In this document: piece by piece, positions 43,378 to 52,181 of the stretch | How the letters are laid out: each line of letters starts with the position of its first letter | Position numbering within the stretch: the first letter of the stretch is position 1 | Source of the DNA: Neobacillus cucumis | GTDB lineage: Bacteria > Bacillota > Bacilli > Bacillales > Cytobacillaceae | Reading direction: 5' to 3' | NCBI RefSeq assembly: GCF_002860255.1 | Contig: NZ_PGVE01000071.1 | Coordinates: 1-54,689, forward strand | DNA length: 54,689 nucleotides | Translations under genes and position numbers: made by a program | Notes under the pieces: model-generated | What the model was told of the DNA's origin: nothing | The model's input: the letters and a program-made list of their open reading frames with translations, nothing else | Database searches by the model: none

Positions 43378-44658
43378 TTATTTATTGTTTTTATTGAATG
43401 TATCCCATGCACGATCCAACCCTTTAATAACATCTGCTTTAGATGCATCGCCAGCAAGGTAACTTTGGAATAATTTTTGTGATTCATCTTTAACAGCCGA
43501 TGGAATCGCAGGATCCTGATAAGCTTTACCTTGTGAAACATATTCAGAAGATTCTTTTAGCCATGGGTATGGTTCAAAGGTATGAACCTTAGAAACTGCA
43601 TTAAATCCTAAGCTTTTATAGAAATTACTAGAATCCTTATCATCTAGGATATAATTGATTAAATCCTTAGCGATAGCTTTGTTTTTGCTCATTTTTGAAA
43701 CTGCAAGTGATGTAGAAGTACTTAAGTTTAACAATGTTGCCTTTGGATCGTCATTGATCGGCAGTGGTGCTACGCCAAATTCAAAGTCTTTATTTGCACT
43801 TACAATAGAATCTGCCATCCATGGCCCTTGTACCCACATAGCCGCTTTACCATTTGCAAAATCAGATGCCCCTTGATCTTGTCCGTTCTCGAAAGCACGT
43901 GTCGTTCCATTGGCGTTGACTAAATCCATGATATTAAACAGGTCTTTAACCTCTTTGAAAGAGCCTTTACCAGCATTCATTTCCTTAATGAAGTCTGGAG
44001 TAGTCGTACTAGAATCTCCGCCTACAGTAAGTGGTAAAAATAATTGCGGGATGTAAGCATCTTTATAAGTTAACAAAAATGGTGTGACATTGTGCTGCTT
44101 TAATACTTTTATCGTTTCTTTCATTTCAGTCATCGTCTGTGGTAATTTTAAACCTAAGTCATTAAAAATTTTCTTATTGTATAAGTATCCCCACTGTAGA
44201 GTCTCCAATGGAACGGCTACCACTTTTCCATCGGTTGTTGTTACAGCTGGTTTAACCGTGTCGTATATCTTGTCAACAAATGGTTCCTTTGATAAATCTT
44301 CTAGATAACCAGCTTTATTAAAGAGAGGGATATCGTTAATCGCATGCAGACTAAAGATATCAGGACTATCACCTGAAGCTAGTCTTGTTTTTAATAACTG
44401 TGAAGCTTGGTTTACGTTTGGTAATTCCAATTTGATTTTGACATCAATGTTTTTATCCTGTTTTTCCTTTTTAACAAACTGATCGAAATAGGTTTCATAT
44501 TGTTTTTTAAATCGTGGTTGTCCAATAAAAATCTTAAGTTCAACTTGTTTTGACGCCTTTGTGTCATTTTGGCTTGAAGCCGTATCATTTGAACTACAAC
44601 CTGCTAACAAACCAATACCAAGAATTAAGCTAAGTACAGATGAAATCGCTTTCTTCAT
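43378..44658 (-). CDS. Carbohydrate ABC transporter solute-binding lipoprotein
   Basis: A 426-residue extracellular binding protein of the CUT1 (family 1) type. The lipobox LLAGC places the lipidated Cys at residue 21, then a Ser/Asn-rich linker. The mature domain has the usual alpha/beta features (FANGKAAMWVQGPWMADSI). It captures the sugar for the two permeases downstream. GGGGG precedes the ATG. A near-consensus cre sequence lies about 75 bp upstream. Confidence 0.93.
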   Translation of the reverse strand: MKKAISSVLSLILGIGLLAGCSSNDTASSQNDTKASKQVELKIFIGQPRFKKQYETYFDQFVKKEKQDKNIDVKIKLELPNVNQASQLLKTRLASGDSPDIFSLHAINDIPLFNKAGYLEDLSKEPFVDKIYDTVKPAVTTTDGKVVAVPLETLQWGYLYNKKIFNDLGLKLPQTMTEMKETIKVLKQHNVTPFLLTYKDAYIPQLFLPLTVGGDSSTTTPDFIKEMNAGKGSFKEVKDLFNIMDLVNANGTTRAFENGQDQGASDFANGKAAMWVQGPWMADSIVSANKDFEFGVAPLPINDDPKATLLNLSTSTSLAVSKMSKNKAIAKDLINYILDDKDSSNFYKSLGFNAVSKVHTFEPYPWLKESSEYVSQGKAYQDPAIPSAVKDESQKLFQSYLAGDASKADVIKGLDRAWDTFNKNNK

Positions 44659-44732
44659 ATTTTGTGGCCCCCTGTTTAAGTTTTAACTTACACCTTTATC
44701 ATAATCTCTCCTCTTGTTTACGAATATTGAAA

Positions 44733-44748
44733 ATATTAGCGCTTACAT
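44733..44748 (-). promoter_or_regulatory. cre-like site upstream of the binding-protein gene
   Basis: Minus-strand ATGTAAGCGCTAATAT differs from WTGNAANCGNWWNCAW at one position. It is immediately upstream of the gap between the response-regulator and binding-protein genes, consistent with catabolite control of uptake. Confidence 0.5.
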
Positions 44749-44758
44749 TTGGACTTTT

Positions 44759-45826
44759 TTAACTTTGTCTCATTTCTCCAGGTGAAATTTTAAAGTATTT
44801 TTTAAAAACTCGATAAAAATAGGATAGATCTTCATACCCAGACATTTGGGCAATACTTTTGATTTGCAGCTCATTTGCTTCTATTAATTTTTTCGCATAT
44901 TCCATTCTTCGGCTAACAATATACTCTGTAATATTGCATCCATACATGGCTTTAAACGCTTTGCTTAGGTATTCTTTACTAACAAAAAATTTGTTGGCCA
45001 ACACATCCAAAGAAAGATGGGATTCTGAAAAATTCCGCTCGATATAATCTTTTATTTCCCCCAGGTCCACTCTTCCTTTTCGTTTCTTAAGCTGGAGCAT
45101 ATATTCAATATACCGATTACCCAGAAGCAGTTGTTTCTTCATGATTAAATCGAGGGAAAGTCCGCCTTCATAGATTAATTCCTCATTCTTAAATACATCT
45201 ATTACATTGCAATCATTTTTTATCATTTGCTCTTCTAAAATAGGTATGAATTCTTGTTCAATCTTAGCAAGCAAGTTTTCGTCCAAATCATCAAGTTTCT
45301 TAAATTCATAAAAAAATCGCTGCATGGCACTTTCAAATCCATCTGCATTTAATTCATCCAAAAAAGAAACAACGGTTCTTTTATAATCCATCACTAACGT
45401 AGAGAGATCTTTACTTAAAAAAGAAAAAGATTTCAAATGCGGCCTAGAATCTCTTTGGATCTCTTTTGTACATTTATCTAGAATTAAATTTAAATCGTCT
45501 GCATGGATAGGTTTCAATAAATATTCTTTGGCTCTCGAGCGAATCGCTTGGCGCATATATTGAAAATCATCATAGCCACTTGCCACAATGAGTTTAACCT
45601 GTGGAAAACGTTCGGCTACTACCCTTAGCAATTCCATACCGTCTACACCAGGCATTTTCATATCGGTAATGACAATGTCAGGTGACCATTGTTCGATGAT
45701 CTTCAACCCCTCTTGTCCATCAGCAGCCTCCATTATAGCTTTGATTCCATATTGCTCCCATTTCCCAAACGATTTAATGGTTTCTCTTGTCCATTTTTCA
45801 TCATCAACAATTAATGTTTTCATCAT
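44759..45826 (-). CDS. YesN-type response regulator with AraC output domain
   Basis: A 355-residue response regulator. The receiver has the acidic pair LIVDDEKW, the phosphorylated Asp in DIVITDMKMPGVDG (~54) and the Lys in LLKPIHADD. A middle helical segment leads to an AraC-type double helix-turn-helix ending in YRVFKKYFKISPGEMRQS. It starts at the first of two ATG codons at 45826, 1 bp past the kinase stop, with GGAGG inside the kinase gene's last codons. With the kinase it probably activates the adjacent sugar transport genes. Confidence 0.92.
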   Translation of the reverse strand: MMKTLIVDDEKWTRETIKSFGKWEQYGIKAIMEAADGQEGLKIIEQWSPDIVITDMKMPGVDGMELLRVVAERFPQVKLIVASGYDDFQYMRQAIRSRAKEYLLKPIHADDLNLILDKCTKEIQRDSRPHLKSFSFLSKDLSTLVMDYKRTVVSFLDELNADGFESAMQRFFYEFKKLDDLDENLLAKIEQEFIPILEEQMIKNDCNVIDVFKNEELIYEGGLSLDLIMKKQLLLGNRYIEYMLQLKKRKGRVDLGEIKDYIERNFSESHLSLDVLANKFFVSKEYLSKAFKAMYGCNITEYIVSRRMEYAKKLIEANELQIKSIAQMSGYEDLSYFYRVFKKYFKISPGEMRQS

Positions 45827-45827
45827 T

Positions 45828-47636
45828 TTATACCTCCGTACGTGTCTTAGCTGGCATTCTGATAACAATTTGCGTTCCATGACTAACTTCACTGAAAATA
45901 TCAAGACCGTATTCTTTACCAAAATATAAGCCAATTCTGGCAGCAACATTTTTAATTCCTATACTTCCATTGGTATTAAAAGGCTGCGATAGATTATTGA
46001 TTTGTCCAATAAGACCTCTCAATTTCCCTTCTGGGATTCCTATTCCGTTATCTGTAATCGTTATTTCTATTTCATCAAATACTTTTTGTACTTCAATCGA
46101 AAGTTTCCAAACTCCAACTTTTTGTTCAAATCCATGGATGAATGCATTTTCTACTAATGGCTGTAAGGTTAACATTGGGATTTGGTATCCTTCTGCTCCT
46201 TCTTCAACAAAAATATCCGTCTCTATTTTTCCATCAAATCGTTGATTTTGTATATATAGATAATTCTTTATGTGCTCGATTTCATGTTCAATTAAAACGA
46301 GATCTCCTTGCTTTCCTGTTATATAGCGAAACATATCACTTAGTGCACTTATGACTCGATAAATCTTTTCCGCATTATGGGCCACAGCCATTCCACCGAC
46401 TAATTGCAGGGTATTGTATAAAAAATGAGGATTGATTTGTGCCTGAAGTGCTTTAAACTGGGCCTCTTTTGTGGCAATTTCACTCTTGTACTCTTTATCA
46501 ATTAATTCTTTAATCCGATAAATCATAGAGGTAAATCTTTTTTCAAGCAGGCCAATCTCGTCTATGCGATCGGTTTCAATTCTTACATCAAAGTTATTTT
46601 CTTCCACCTCATGCATCGCATCCACTAGATTAGTAATAGGTCTAGTCGTTCTTAAAGAGATATAGATTGATAGAATGACTGTCAATATTATGGAAAAAAT
46701 ACTAATGATAATAGCATAAACTAGTGTCTTAGTTACTCCCTCCATAATGATGGTTTTAGGGATAACCTTTACAATGACTACCTTATTGTTAAATGCCTTT
46801 TGATAAAAAATAAAACCTTTTTTATATTTAAGATAGAAAATATTCTTCTTACTATGGTTGATTTGATTAAATATTTTTTTAAATTCAACGGTTGGAGTTT
46901 TATTCAAATTAGGATTATAAATGATTTGACCTTTGTTATTTAATAAATAAACAGAACTTTCTTTTTCCGATTTCAACATCTCAATGACACTGTCTACCAC
47001 ATTCCACTTCACATCTATTGAAACTCCGCCCACCATTTTTCGATCATCGAAGCGAATAATACTTCTTGTTAGTGAAAAATTTTGCTTCGAATCACCATTT
47101 TCAAAAATATAATGTGGATTGACTCCTAATTTAGCCCACTTGGTTCCTTTAGGATTTGTTATCTTCGAAACTTTAAAATCTTCTTCTGTTAAAGAGTAGA
47201 CTGTATTTTTCTCTTTTGAATAGATTGAAAAACTATCAAGATACTCATTCCTATAATAAATCGAATATAATTTGTCTTTTATATAGTTAAGTGTACTAAA
47301 ATTTAAAGGCATACTTTCATCACTAGTTTGACTGATACTTGGAATTAATTTCTCATCAATTAAACTGGCAAATAATATCTTGTCACTTTCTTTTAATTTT
47401 TCATCCACATATTTTCCAGCTAAAACAATTCTCGATTCATTTGAACTAATGATTTCTTTTTCATAATTTCTCTGTGATACATTGATTGAAAAAATAATGA
47501 GGATCAGTAACGGGACAATCATTACGGCTAATAGGACAAACATTAATTTATATCGTAAATTTGCTCTAATTTTATGTATAAGATTTTGCTGTATGTAATG
47601 CCAGAAACTAGGTGAGGTCGTATTTTTAAACATCAT
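45828..47636 (-). CDS. YesM-type sensor histidine kinase
   Basis: A 602-residue membrane kinase. TM1 at about 33-53, an extracellular sensing (Cache-like) region of about 250 residues, TM2 at about 305-327, a HAMP domain, the phospho-accepting INPHFLYNTLQ box (~410) and a HATPase domain with DNGIGIP. It is the partner of the response regulator encoded immediately downstream, which starts 1 bp after its stop. The signal is presumably an extracellular galactoside or the liganded binding protein. GGAAAAAAC precedes two ATG codons. Confidence 0.92.
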   Translation of the reverse strand: MMFKNTTSPSFWHYIQQNLIHKIRANLRYKLMFVLLAVMIVPLLILIIFSINVSQRNYEKEIISSNESRIVLAGKYVDEKLKESDKILFASLIDEKLIPSISQTSDESMPLNFSTLNYIKDKLYSIYYRNEYLDSFSIYSKEKNTVYSLTEEDFKVSKITNPKGTKWAKLGVNPHYIFENGDSKQNFSLTRSIIRFDDRKMVGGVSIDVKWNVVDSVIEMLKSEKESSVYLLNNKGQIIYNPNLNKTPTVEFKKIFNQINHSKKNIFYLKYKKGFIFYQKAFNNKVVIVKVIPKTIIMEGVTKTLVYAIIISIFSIILTVILSIYISLRTTRPITNLVDAMHEVEENNFDVRIETDRIDEIGLLEKRFTSMIYRIKELIDKEYKSEIATKEAQFKALQAQINPHFLYNTLQLVGGMAVAHNAEKIYRVISALSDMFRYITGKQGDLVLIEHEIEHIKNYLYIQNQRFDGKIETDIFVEEGAEGYQIPMLTLQPLVENAFIHGFEQKVGVWKLSIEVQKVFDEIEITITDNGIGIPEGKLRGLIGQINNLSQPFNTNGSIGIKNVAARIGLYFGKEYGLDIFSEVSHGTQIVIRMPAKTRTEV

Positions 47637-47773
47637 GTTTTTTCCTTTTCATAAATGTCTTTTTATTCAAACTTATCTTTCAATGAAAGAATTGTCAAAA
47701 GAAATTAAAGGAAAATCAAATGGTTCAAATAGATTTAATCTCTCTCTTAATTGAAATGTAGTGCCCTGGAAAC

Positions 47774-47801
47774 AAAAAAAGAGGCAGGTCTGAATCCTGC
47801 C
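47774..47801 (-). terminator. Terminator of the dioxygenase operon
   Basis: On the minus strand GGCAGG pairs with CCTGCC over a 7-nt loop, followed by TCTTTTTTTG; it is 25 nt after the stop codon. Confidence 0.8.
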
Positions 47802-47825
47802 TTCCATCCTATTTCCTTGTATTTA

Positions 47826-48764
47826 TCAGCCTAATTCTTTTACTTCAATCGGCAGCAAAACTTGTTCAATTTTTGCTCTATGGGGTTCATACTGTGATGG
47901 CAACATCAATTTTTTCCCCATTGTTTTTTGTGATTCATCATGAGCAAATCCTGGTGGGTCCGTCGCAATTTCAAAAAGAATTTCACCATGCTCTCTAAAG
48001 TAAATCGCATTAAAGTAGTTTCTATCCCGAACAGGAGTCACTCCATATCCATTCGCAGCAACAAACTTTTGCCACTCTAATTGATCTTGGTCATCAATAG
48101 CCCGCCATGCAATATGGTGTACGGTGCCTACACCCATTTGCCCGCTTCCAATTGGAGTTAATTTAAGGTCAATTATATTTCCAATATCAGAAGTGGAACG
48201 ATATCTTGAGAAATCTCCTTCTTTAGCAATGAATTCAAGACCCATTACTTTTTCTAACAGCTCGGCTGTTTTGTGAGGCTGCGTTGATAATAGAGTTGCT
48301 CCACCAAACCCTTTGATAGCAAATTCAAGAGTTATACCTCCAAAGTTCCAAGTATTTACTTCCCCTTCTTCCCTTTCAACTATTTCCAGGTGAAGTCCGT
48401 GCGGATCATCAAATTCTAAATATTGCTCACCAAACCTTTCCATTGTAGTAAAAGGGACGTTGAATTTTTCGAGTCTTTTTTTCCAAAATTCCATAGCACC
48501 TTTTGGAACAACATAAGAAGTGACACCTACTTGACCGTCTCCAATGATTCCTTGTCGAGCTCCTGCCCATGGAAAGAATGTTATGATCGTTCCCGGTTTA
48601 CCACCTTCATTCCCGAAATAAAGATGATAAGTACCCGGATCATCAAAATTAACTGTCTGTTTGACTAGACGCAAACCTAAAACCCCTGCATAGAAATCAA
48701 CATTCTCTTGAGGATGACCGACGATGGCAGTAATATGATGAATGCCCATTATTTTTTTACTCAT
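47826..48764 (-). CDS. MhqO-like ring-cleaving (VOC) dioxygenase
   Basis: A 312-residue two-module VOC protein of the MhqO type, the length of B. subtilis MhqO. Module 1 begins GIHHITAIVGHPQENVDFYAG, with the metal His in HHITAI; module 2 carries HHIAWRA and the late Glu in EILFEIATDPPGF. It is predicted to open hydroquinone or catechol-type rings and so detoxify quinone-forming aromatics. It starts at the ATG at 48764 with AAGGAG 8 nt upstream. It follows an MhqP-like DoxX gene, and an MhqR-like operator lies directly upstream. Confidence 0.88.
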   Translation of the reverse strand: MSKKIMGIHHITAIVGHPQENVDFYAGVLGLRLVKQTVNFDDPGTYHLYFGNEGGKPGTIITFFPWAGARQGIIGDGQVGVTSYVVPKGAMEFWKKRLEKFNVPFTTMERFGEQYLEFDDPHGLHLEIVEREEGEVNTWNFGGITLEFAIKGFGGATLLSTQPHKTAELLEKVMGLEFIAKEGDFSRYRSTSDIGNIIDLKLTPIGSGQMGVGTVHHIAWRAIDDQDQLEWQKFVAANGYGVTPVRDRNYFNAIYFREHGEILFEIATDPPGFAHDESQKTMGKKLMLPSQYEPHRAKIEQVLLPIEVKELG

Positions 48765-48873
48765 TTTTCCCACTCCTTTTTATTGTAGAATTCCTTCCTA
48801 TTAATCCACTAGATACCTTATTTTGTTCCTAGTTCAGAAATAAAAATCCGAAACTTTACTTAAAAATCAAGAT

Positions 48874-48887
48874 TCTCTAATTTGAGA
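48874..48887. promoter_or_regulatory. MhqR-type operator (internal)
   Basis: TCTCTAATTTGAGA, two mismatches from the TCTCGAATTCGAGA core found upstream of mhqP. It overlaps the intergenic region between the DoxX and dioxygenase genes. Confidence 0.6.
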
Positions 48888-48891
48888 TATA

Positions 48892-49290
48892 TTAGAATAA
48901 AAATGCATCTAATGCATATTTACCGGGACCTATTAGAGCTATACCAATAGCAACTGCAAGTAAAGTAAGGTTGTATTCATATCCATTTGATGTTGACCAT
49001 ATTCCATTGGCTGCATGCACCTTAACAATTGCCATGATCATGGTTCCTGCAATCATAATTCCTGCAAGTGGAGTTAAAAGGCCTAAAGTAAATAATATTC
49101 CGCCAATAAGTTCTGCTAATCCTGCGAATAGAGCCATGGTTACTCCTGGTTTCATACCAATGGATTCAAACCATCCACCTGTACCTTTTAAACCATAACC
49201 ACCGAACCAGCCAAACAATTTTTGAGCACCATGACCCACAAATAGTAAACCTACAACCAAACGAATAATTAATAAACCTATATTTATCAT
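48892..49290 (-). CDS. MhqP-like DoxX family membrane protein
   Basis: A 132-residue four-helix DoxX protein with GHGAQKLFGWFGGYG near the N-terminus. In B. subtilis mhqN-mhqO-mhqP the DoxX protein MhqP accompanies the dioxygenase MhqO; here the order is DoxX then dioxygenase and there is no nitroreductase gene. A perfect 18-bp MhqR-type palindrome lies about 20 bp upstream of the start, followed by more degenerate copies, so derepression by quinones is expected. The mhqR gene is not in the window. Confidence 0.85.
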   Translation of the reverse strand: MINIGLLIIRLVVGLLFVGHGAQKLFGWFGGYGLKGTGGWFESIGMKPGVTMALFAGLAELIGGILFTLGLLTPLAGIMIAGTMIMAIVKVHAANGIWSTSNGYEYNLTLLAVAIGIALIGPGKYALDAFLF

Positions 49291-49308
49291 TTTAAAATCC
49301 TCCCATTT

Positions 49309-49326
49309 TATCTCGAATTCGAGATA
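49309..49326. promoter_or_regulatory. MhqR-type operator, perfect palindrome
   Basis: TATCTCGAATTCGAGATA is a perfect 18-bp palindrome and matches the tATCTcgaAtTCgAGATa operator reported for MhqR of B. subtilis. Confidence 0.8.
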
Positions 49327-49416
49327 TATATTTTAAAAAAAAGCACTTTGTTCCTTACTTATATTAAAACTGCCTCATTAGAATTTCCAACAAATATCCG
49401 TTCCACCTCCTAAATA

Positions 49417-49449
49417 AATCTCGAATTAATTTATCTTGAATATGAGATA
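49417..49449. promoter_or_regulatory. Additional MhqR-like half-site and degenerate operator
   Basis: A half-site ATCTCGAATT begins near 49418, and TATCTTGAATATGAGATA at 49432-49449 has three mismatches from the main palindrome. They lie about 110 bp upstream of it. Confidence 0.5.
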
Positions 49450-49607
49450 ATTTTATTACTTTTAATTTTTTTTGTCAATACCTTTTTATTTACTTTTTAA
49501 AGTCTTTGGATTTACTTAATTTATATAAGAAAATGTAAATAAAAATTGTTTGGGGATCAATGTTTATTGTACCTCTACAAATGTGATTTACTTTAAAAGT
49601 TGTAAAA

Positions 49608-49632
49608 AGACGGAGAATTACTCTCCGTCTGC
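49608..49632 (-). terminator. Terminator overlapping the stop of the small gene
   Basis: AGACGGAGA pairs with TCTCCGTCT and is followed by TTTTTA on the minus strand. The 5' arm includes the last codons and the loop contains the TAA. Confidence 0.8.
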
Positions 49633-49806
49633 TGCTACGATTTTATAACCCAATGAGATCAAATCGTCATTAAAAACTTCTTTACTCACGATATAAAACG
49701 ATTCTTCATCATTCGTTACAACTACTTCGTCCGGACTTTTATCAACTTGTGCTTCCATTAGGTTATCGTAGCGGGCACCTAGAATTTCAGAAATATTAAT
49801 GTCCAT
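49618..49806 (-). CDS. Small acidic protein of unknown function
   Basis: A 62-residue acidic protein (MDINISEILGARYDNLMEAQ at the N-terminus), with no Cys, no membrane segment and no recognised domain. The reading frame is supported by a strong GGGGGTGA ribosome site 4 nt before the ATG and by its own terminator, which overlaps the stop codon. It lies between the quinone-stress pair and the persulfide cluster without an obvious link to either. Confidence 0.7.
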   Translation of the reverse strand: MDINISEILGARYDNLMEAQVDKSPDEVVVTNDEESFYIVSKEVFNDDLISLGYKIVAADGE

Positions 49807-49900
49807 GTTATCACCCCCGTTGTCAGAGTATCAGAATTTTGCCAAAAGTAAAGTAGAATTACGCCCTAAGGTAAAAATGTTTTTCTTAAGGAACAAAAAA

Positions 49901-49914
49901 ACGCCAAAAGGCGC
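49901..49914 (-). terminator. Terminator of the tauE gene
   Basis: On the minus strand GCGCC-TTTT-GGCGT is followed by seven Ts, just downstream of the tauE stop codon. Confidence 0.75.
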
Positions 49915-49927
49915 TAAAATCTTATTA

Positions 49928-50704
49928 TTATAAAATTGTCATCCATGTTTTCACTGCCGTTGCTAAGATTAATACTCCCATAATGATTTGTAAAACTTTC
50001 GTATTTACTTTTTTCCCAGCATTTGCTCCTATCGGGGAAGCAATTAAACTGGCAACAACCATAATGAGCGAGGGTAAAATGGCAACTTGCCCTGTTGAGA
50101 TTTTTCCGGAAACCGCTCCAATCGATGAAATGAATGTAATGGCTAATGAAGAGGCAATCGTCATTCTGGTTGGAATCTTTAAGATCACCAGCATGATTGG
50201 TACTAACAAAAACGCTCCTCCTGCCCCTACAATCCCCGCTCCAATTCCTACGATGAATGCCAATAATGCCGCAAGCCATTTGTTAAATTTGACTTGTTCT
50301 AGAGCAATATCATCAATACCCTTTTTGGGAACAAACATCATGATAACCGCAATTAGTGCTAATATCCCATAAACGATATTTATACCACTCTCCGGCATAT
50401 GTGTGGAACCAAAACCGCCAATAAAACTTCCTAACAGGATACTGATTCCCATGTAGGTAATTAGTGTTTTATTTAAAAATCCACCTTTTCGGTAAGCCCA
50501 AACTCCACCAATTGTGGCAAAGAAAACTTGGATTGCTGTTATTCCTGAAACTTCGTGTGCTGTAAAATGTCCTACTCCAAATAACACTGGAATGTACAAC
50601 AACATTGGAAAATTAATGATAGCACCACCTATACCCAACATCCCTGATATAAAAGATCCTATAAATCCAATTAGGAAGATCGTAATAATAAAGCTAATAT
50701 CCAT
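49928..50704 (-). CDS. TauE/SafE family sulfur-anion exporter
   Basis: A 258-residue membrane protein with about eight helices of the TauE/SafE family. The two repeated family motifs GMLGIGGAIINFPMLLYIPV and GAGIVGAGGAFLLVPIMLVI are both present. It probably exports sulfite or thiosulfate formed by the persulfide-oxidising enzymes encoded just upstream. It is the last gene of the rhodanese-MBL / TusA / TauE set. Confidence 0.9.
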   Translation of the reverse strand: MDISFIITIFLIGFIGSFISGMLGIGGAIINFPMLLYIPVLFGVGHFTAHEVSGITAIQVFFATIGGVWAYRKGGFLNKTLITYMGISILLGSFIGGFGSTHMPESGINIVYGILALIAVIMMFVPKKGIDDIALEQVKFNKWLAALLAFIVGIGAGIVGAGGAFLLVPIMLVILKIPTRMTIASSLAITFISSIGAVSGKISTGQVAILPSLIMVVASLIASPIGANAGKKVNTKVLQIIMGVLILATAVKTWMTIL

Positions 50705-50749
50705 GTTGTCCTCCTCTTAAAAGGGAACCATTAATGGTTCCCTTTATTT

Positions 50750-50977
50750 TCACCCTTTTTTAATCCAAAACTTTAGTATGCCATTATCTTCTTCATGTTT
50801 TAGTAACTCATGACCGCCTGATTTAGCCCAAGCTGTTAGGTCATTCTTTGCCCCTTTATCAGTTGTATGAACTTCCAATACTTGCCCTGATTCAAGTTCA
50901 CCAATTGCTTTTTTTGTTTTCACAATCGGCATTGGACAAGCTAAACCTTTTGCATCTAATACTTTTGAAACTTCCAT
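50750..50977 (-). CDS. TusA-family sulfur carrier protein
   Basis: A 75-residue TusA protein. The persulfide-carrying Cys is in KGLACPMPIVKTKKA. I place the start at the ATG at 50977, with GGGAGG 7 nt upstream, removing a 13-residue extension. It is almost identical to the TusA at 54071-54298 and to the N-terminal domain of the fusion at 52182. It would receive sulfane sulfur from a rhodanese or DsrE protein. Confidence 0.92.
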   Translation of the reverse strand: MEVSKVLDAKGLACPMPIVKTKKAIGELESGQVLEVHTTDKGAKNDLTAWAKSGGHELLKHEEDNGILKFWIKKG

Positions 50978-51000
50978 TCTTATTCCTCCCATGTTTTGTA

Positions 51001-52128
51001 TTATCGAACTGCACAACGGTTTGGTCCGATTTCCATCTCACGTTGTTTATCTAAGTCAGGGTTAATTTTCCCCATATTCGTTTCACGAATTTCTTGATAA
51101 GCATTAGGCTGTGGTGGTAAGTTTTCGGTTACCATTTTTCTAAATTCATTTTCATCGTCAATATTTAGACCGTGATTTTCTGTGAATAATGTACGTAATT
51201 TTTCTGACACACTGCCATCATCGTTTAGTTCTTCAATAATCATAAAATGTGCAGGGAGAACAATAAGATCTTCTGATAATTCTCTATAACGTTTATAGAG
51301 CGTTTCTCTTAAATCTCCCACCCAATCCTCCGCCTTACCAGCTAGGTCTGGTCTTCCGATTGAATCGATGAATAAAATGTCTCCTGTTAGTAAGAACTTC
51401 TTATCCACAACAAAAGAAGTAGATCCAATCGTATGACCTGGAGAATATAATGCGTGAATATTAATGAATGTATCACCAATTTTAACATCATTTCCGTCTT
51501 CTAATGGCTGGTACTCAAATGTTACTTCTGAAGCATCCTTAGGCGGTAACCAGTAGATTGCACCAGTTTTTTCAGCAATGGTACGTCCTCCTGAAATATG
51601 GTCTGCATGAAGATGAGTATCCAATACATTCGTGATTTTTGCACCAATGCTTTCAGCAAAATCAAGATAGGTGTCAGTCATTCTTGTTGCATCAATAAGT
51701 GCTGCCTCTCCGTTTGAAACAACCATGTAGGATAAGCAGCCTTTACCAATTCGTACAAACTGATAAATTTCGCCTCCATCATTTAAGTCCCCAACTTTAA
51801 CCGGTTCTAAATGTTCACTCCATGCTTTCATTCCACCCTTAAGGTATGACACGTTTAACCCAGCTTCTGAAAGCATATCTGCTACCATCACTGAAGAACC
51901 TTCTTTTGCACAAACAACTAATACTTCTTTATCTGATGGAATTTTTCCGATGATTTCTTCTACACCATCAAGCAATTCAAAATAAGGGACATTTAAATAG
52001 TCAAAGTTTTCTCCTTCAATCTTCCAATCTTGAAAATCAGCTTCGTTTCTAACATCTAAAATAAATAGTTCTTCTTTATTAAAAACATTTTTGGTTACTT
52101 CTTTTGAAGTCATTACATTAACAGTCAT
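51001..52128 (-). CDS. Rhodanese-metallo-beta-lactamase fusion, persulfide dioxygenase type
   Basis: A 375-residue fusion. Residues 1-110 form a rhodanese domain with the active Cys in VVCAKEGSS; residues 115-320 form a metallo-beta-lactamase domain with HLHADH, SPGHTIGS and LTGDILF metal motifs, as in ETHE1-type persulfide dioxygenases. It probably oxidises protein or low-molecular-weight persulfides. The domain order (rhodanese first) is opposite to that of the common PDO-rhodanese fusions. A CstR-type operator overlaps its ribosome-site region. A Cys is present in the C-terminal tail. Confidence 0.9.
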   Translation of the reverse strand: MTVNVMTSKEVTKNVFNKEELFILDVRNEADFQDWKIEGENFDYLNVPYFELLDGVEEIIGKIPSDKEVLVVCAKEGSSVMVADMLSEAGLNVSYLKGGMKAWSEHLEPVKVGDLNDGGEIYQFVRIGKGCLSYMVVSNGEAALIDATRMTDTYLDFAESIGAKITNVLDTHLHADHISGGRTIAEKTGAIYWLPPKDASEVTFEYQPLEDGNDVKIGDTFINIHALYSPGHTIGSTSFVVDKKFLLTGDILFIDSIGRPDLAGKAEDWVGDLRETLYKRYRELSEDLIVLPAHFMIIEELNDDGSVSEKLRTLFTENHGLNIDDENEFRKMVTENLPPQPNAYQEIRETNMGKINPDLDKQREMEIGPNRCAVR

Positions 52129-52135
52129 TCTCTCG

Positions 52136-52153
52136 TTACCCCCTATGGTATTA
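52136..52153. promoter_or_regulatory. CstR-type operator
   Basis: TTACCCCCTATGGTATTA, the ACCCC(N)TA(N)GGTAT pattern, directly upstream of the rhodanese-MBL gene. Confidence 0.5.
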
Positions 52154-52181
52154 TTTTGATTAAAAAAATATGCTAATTAAT

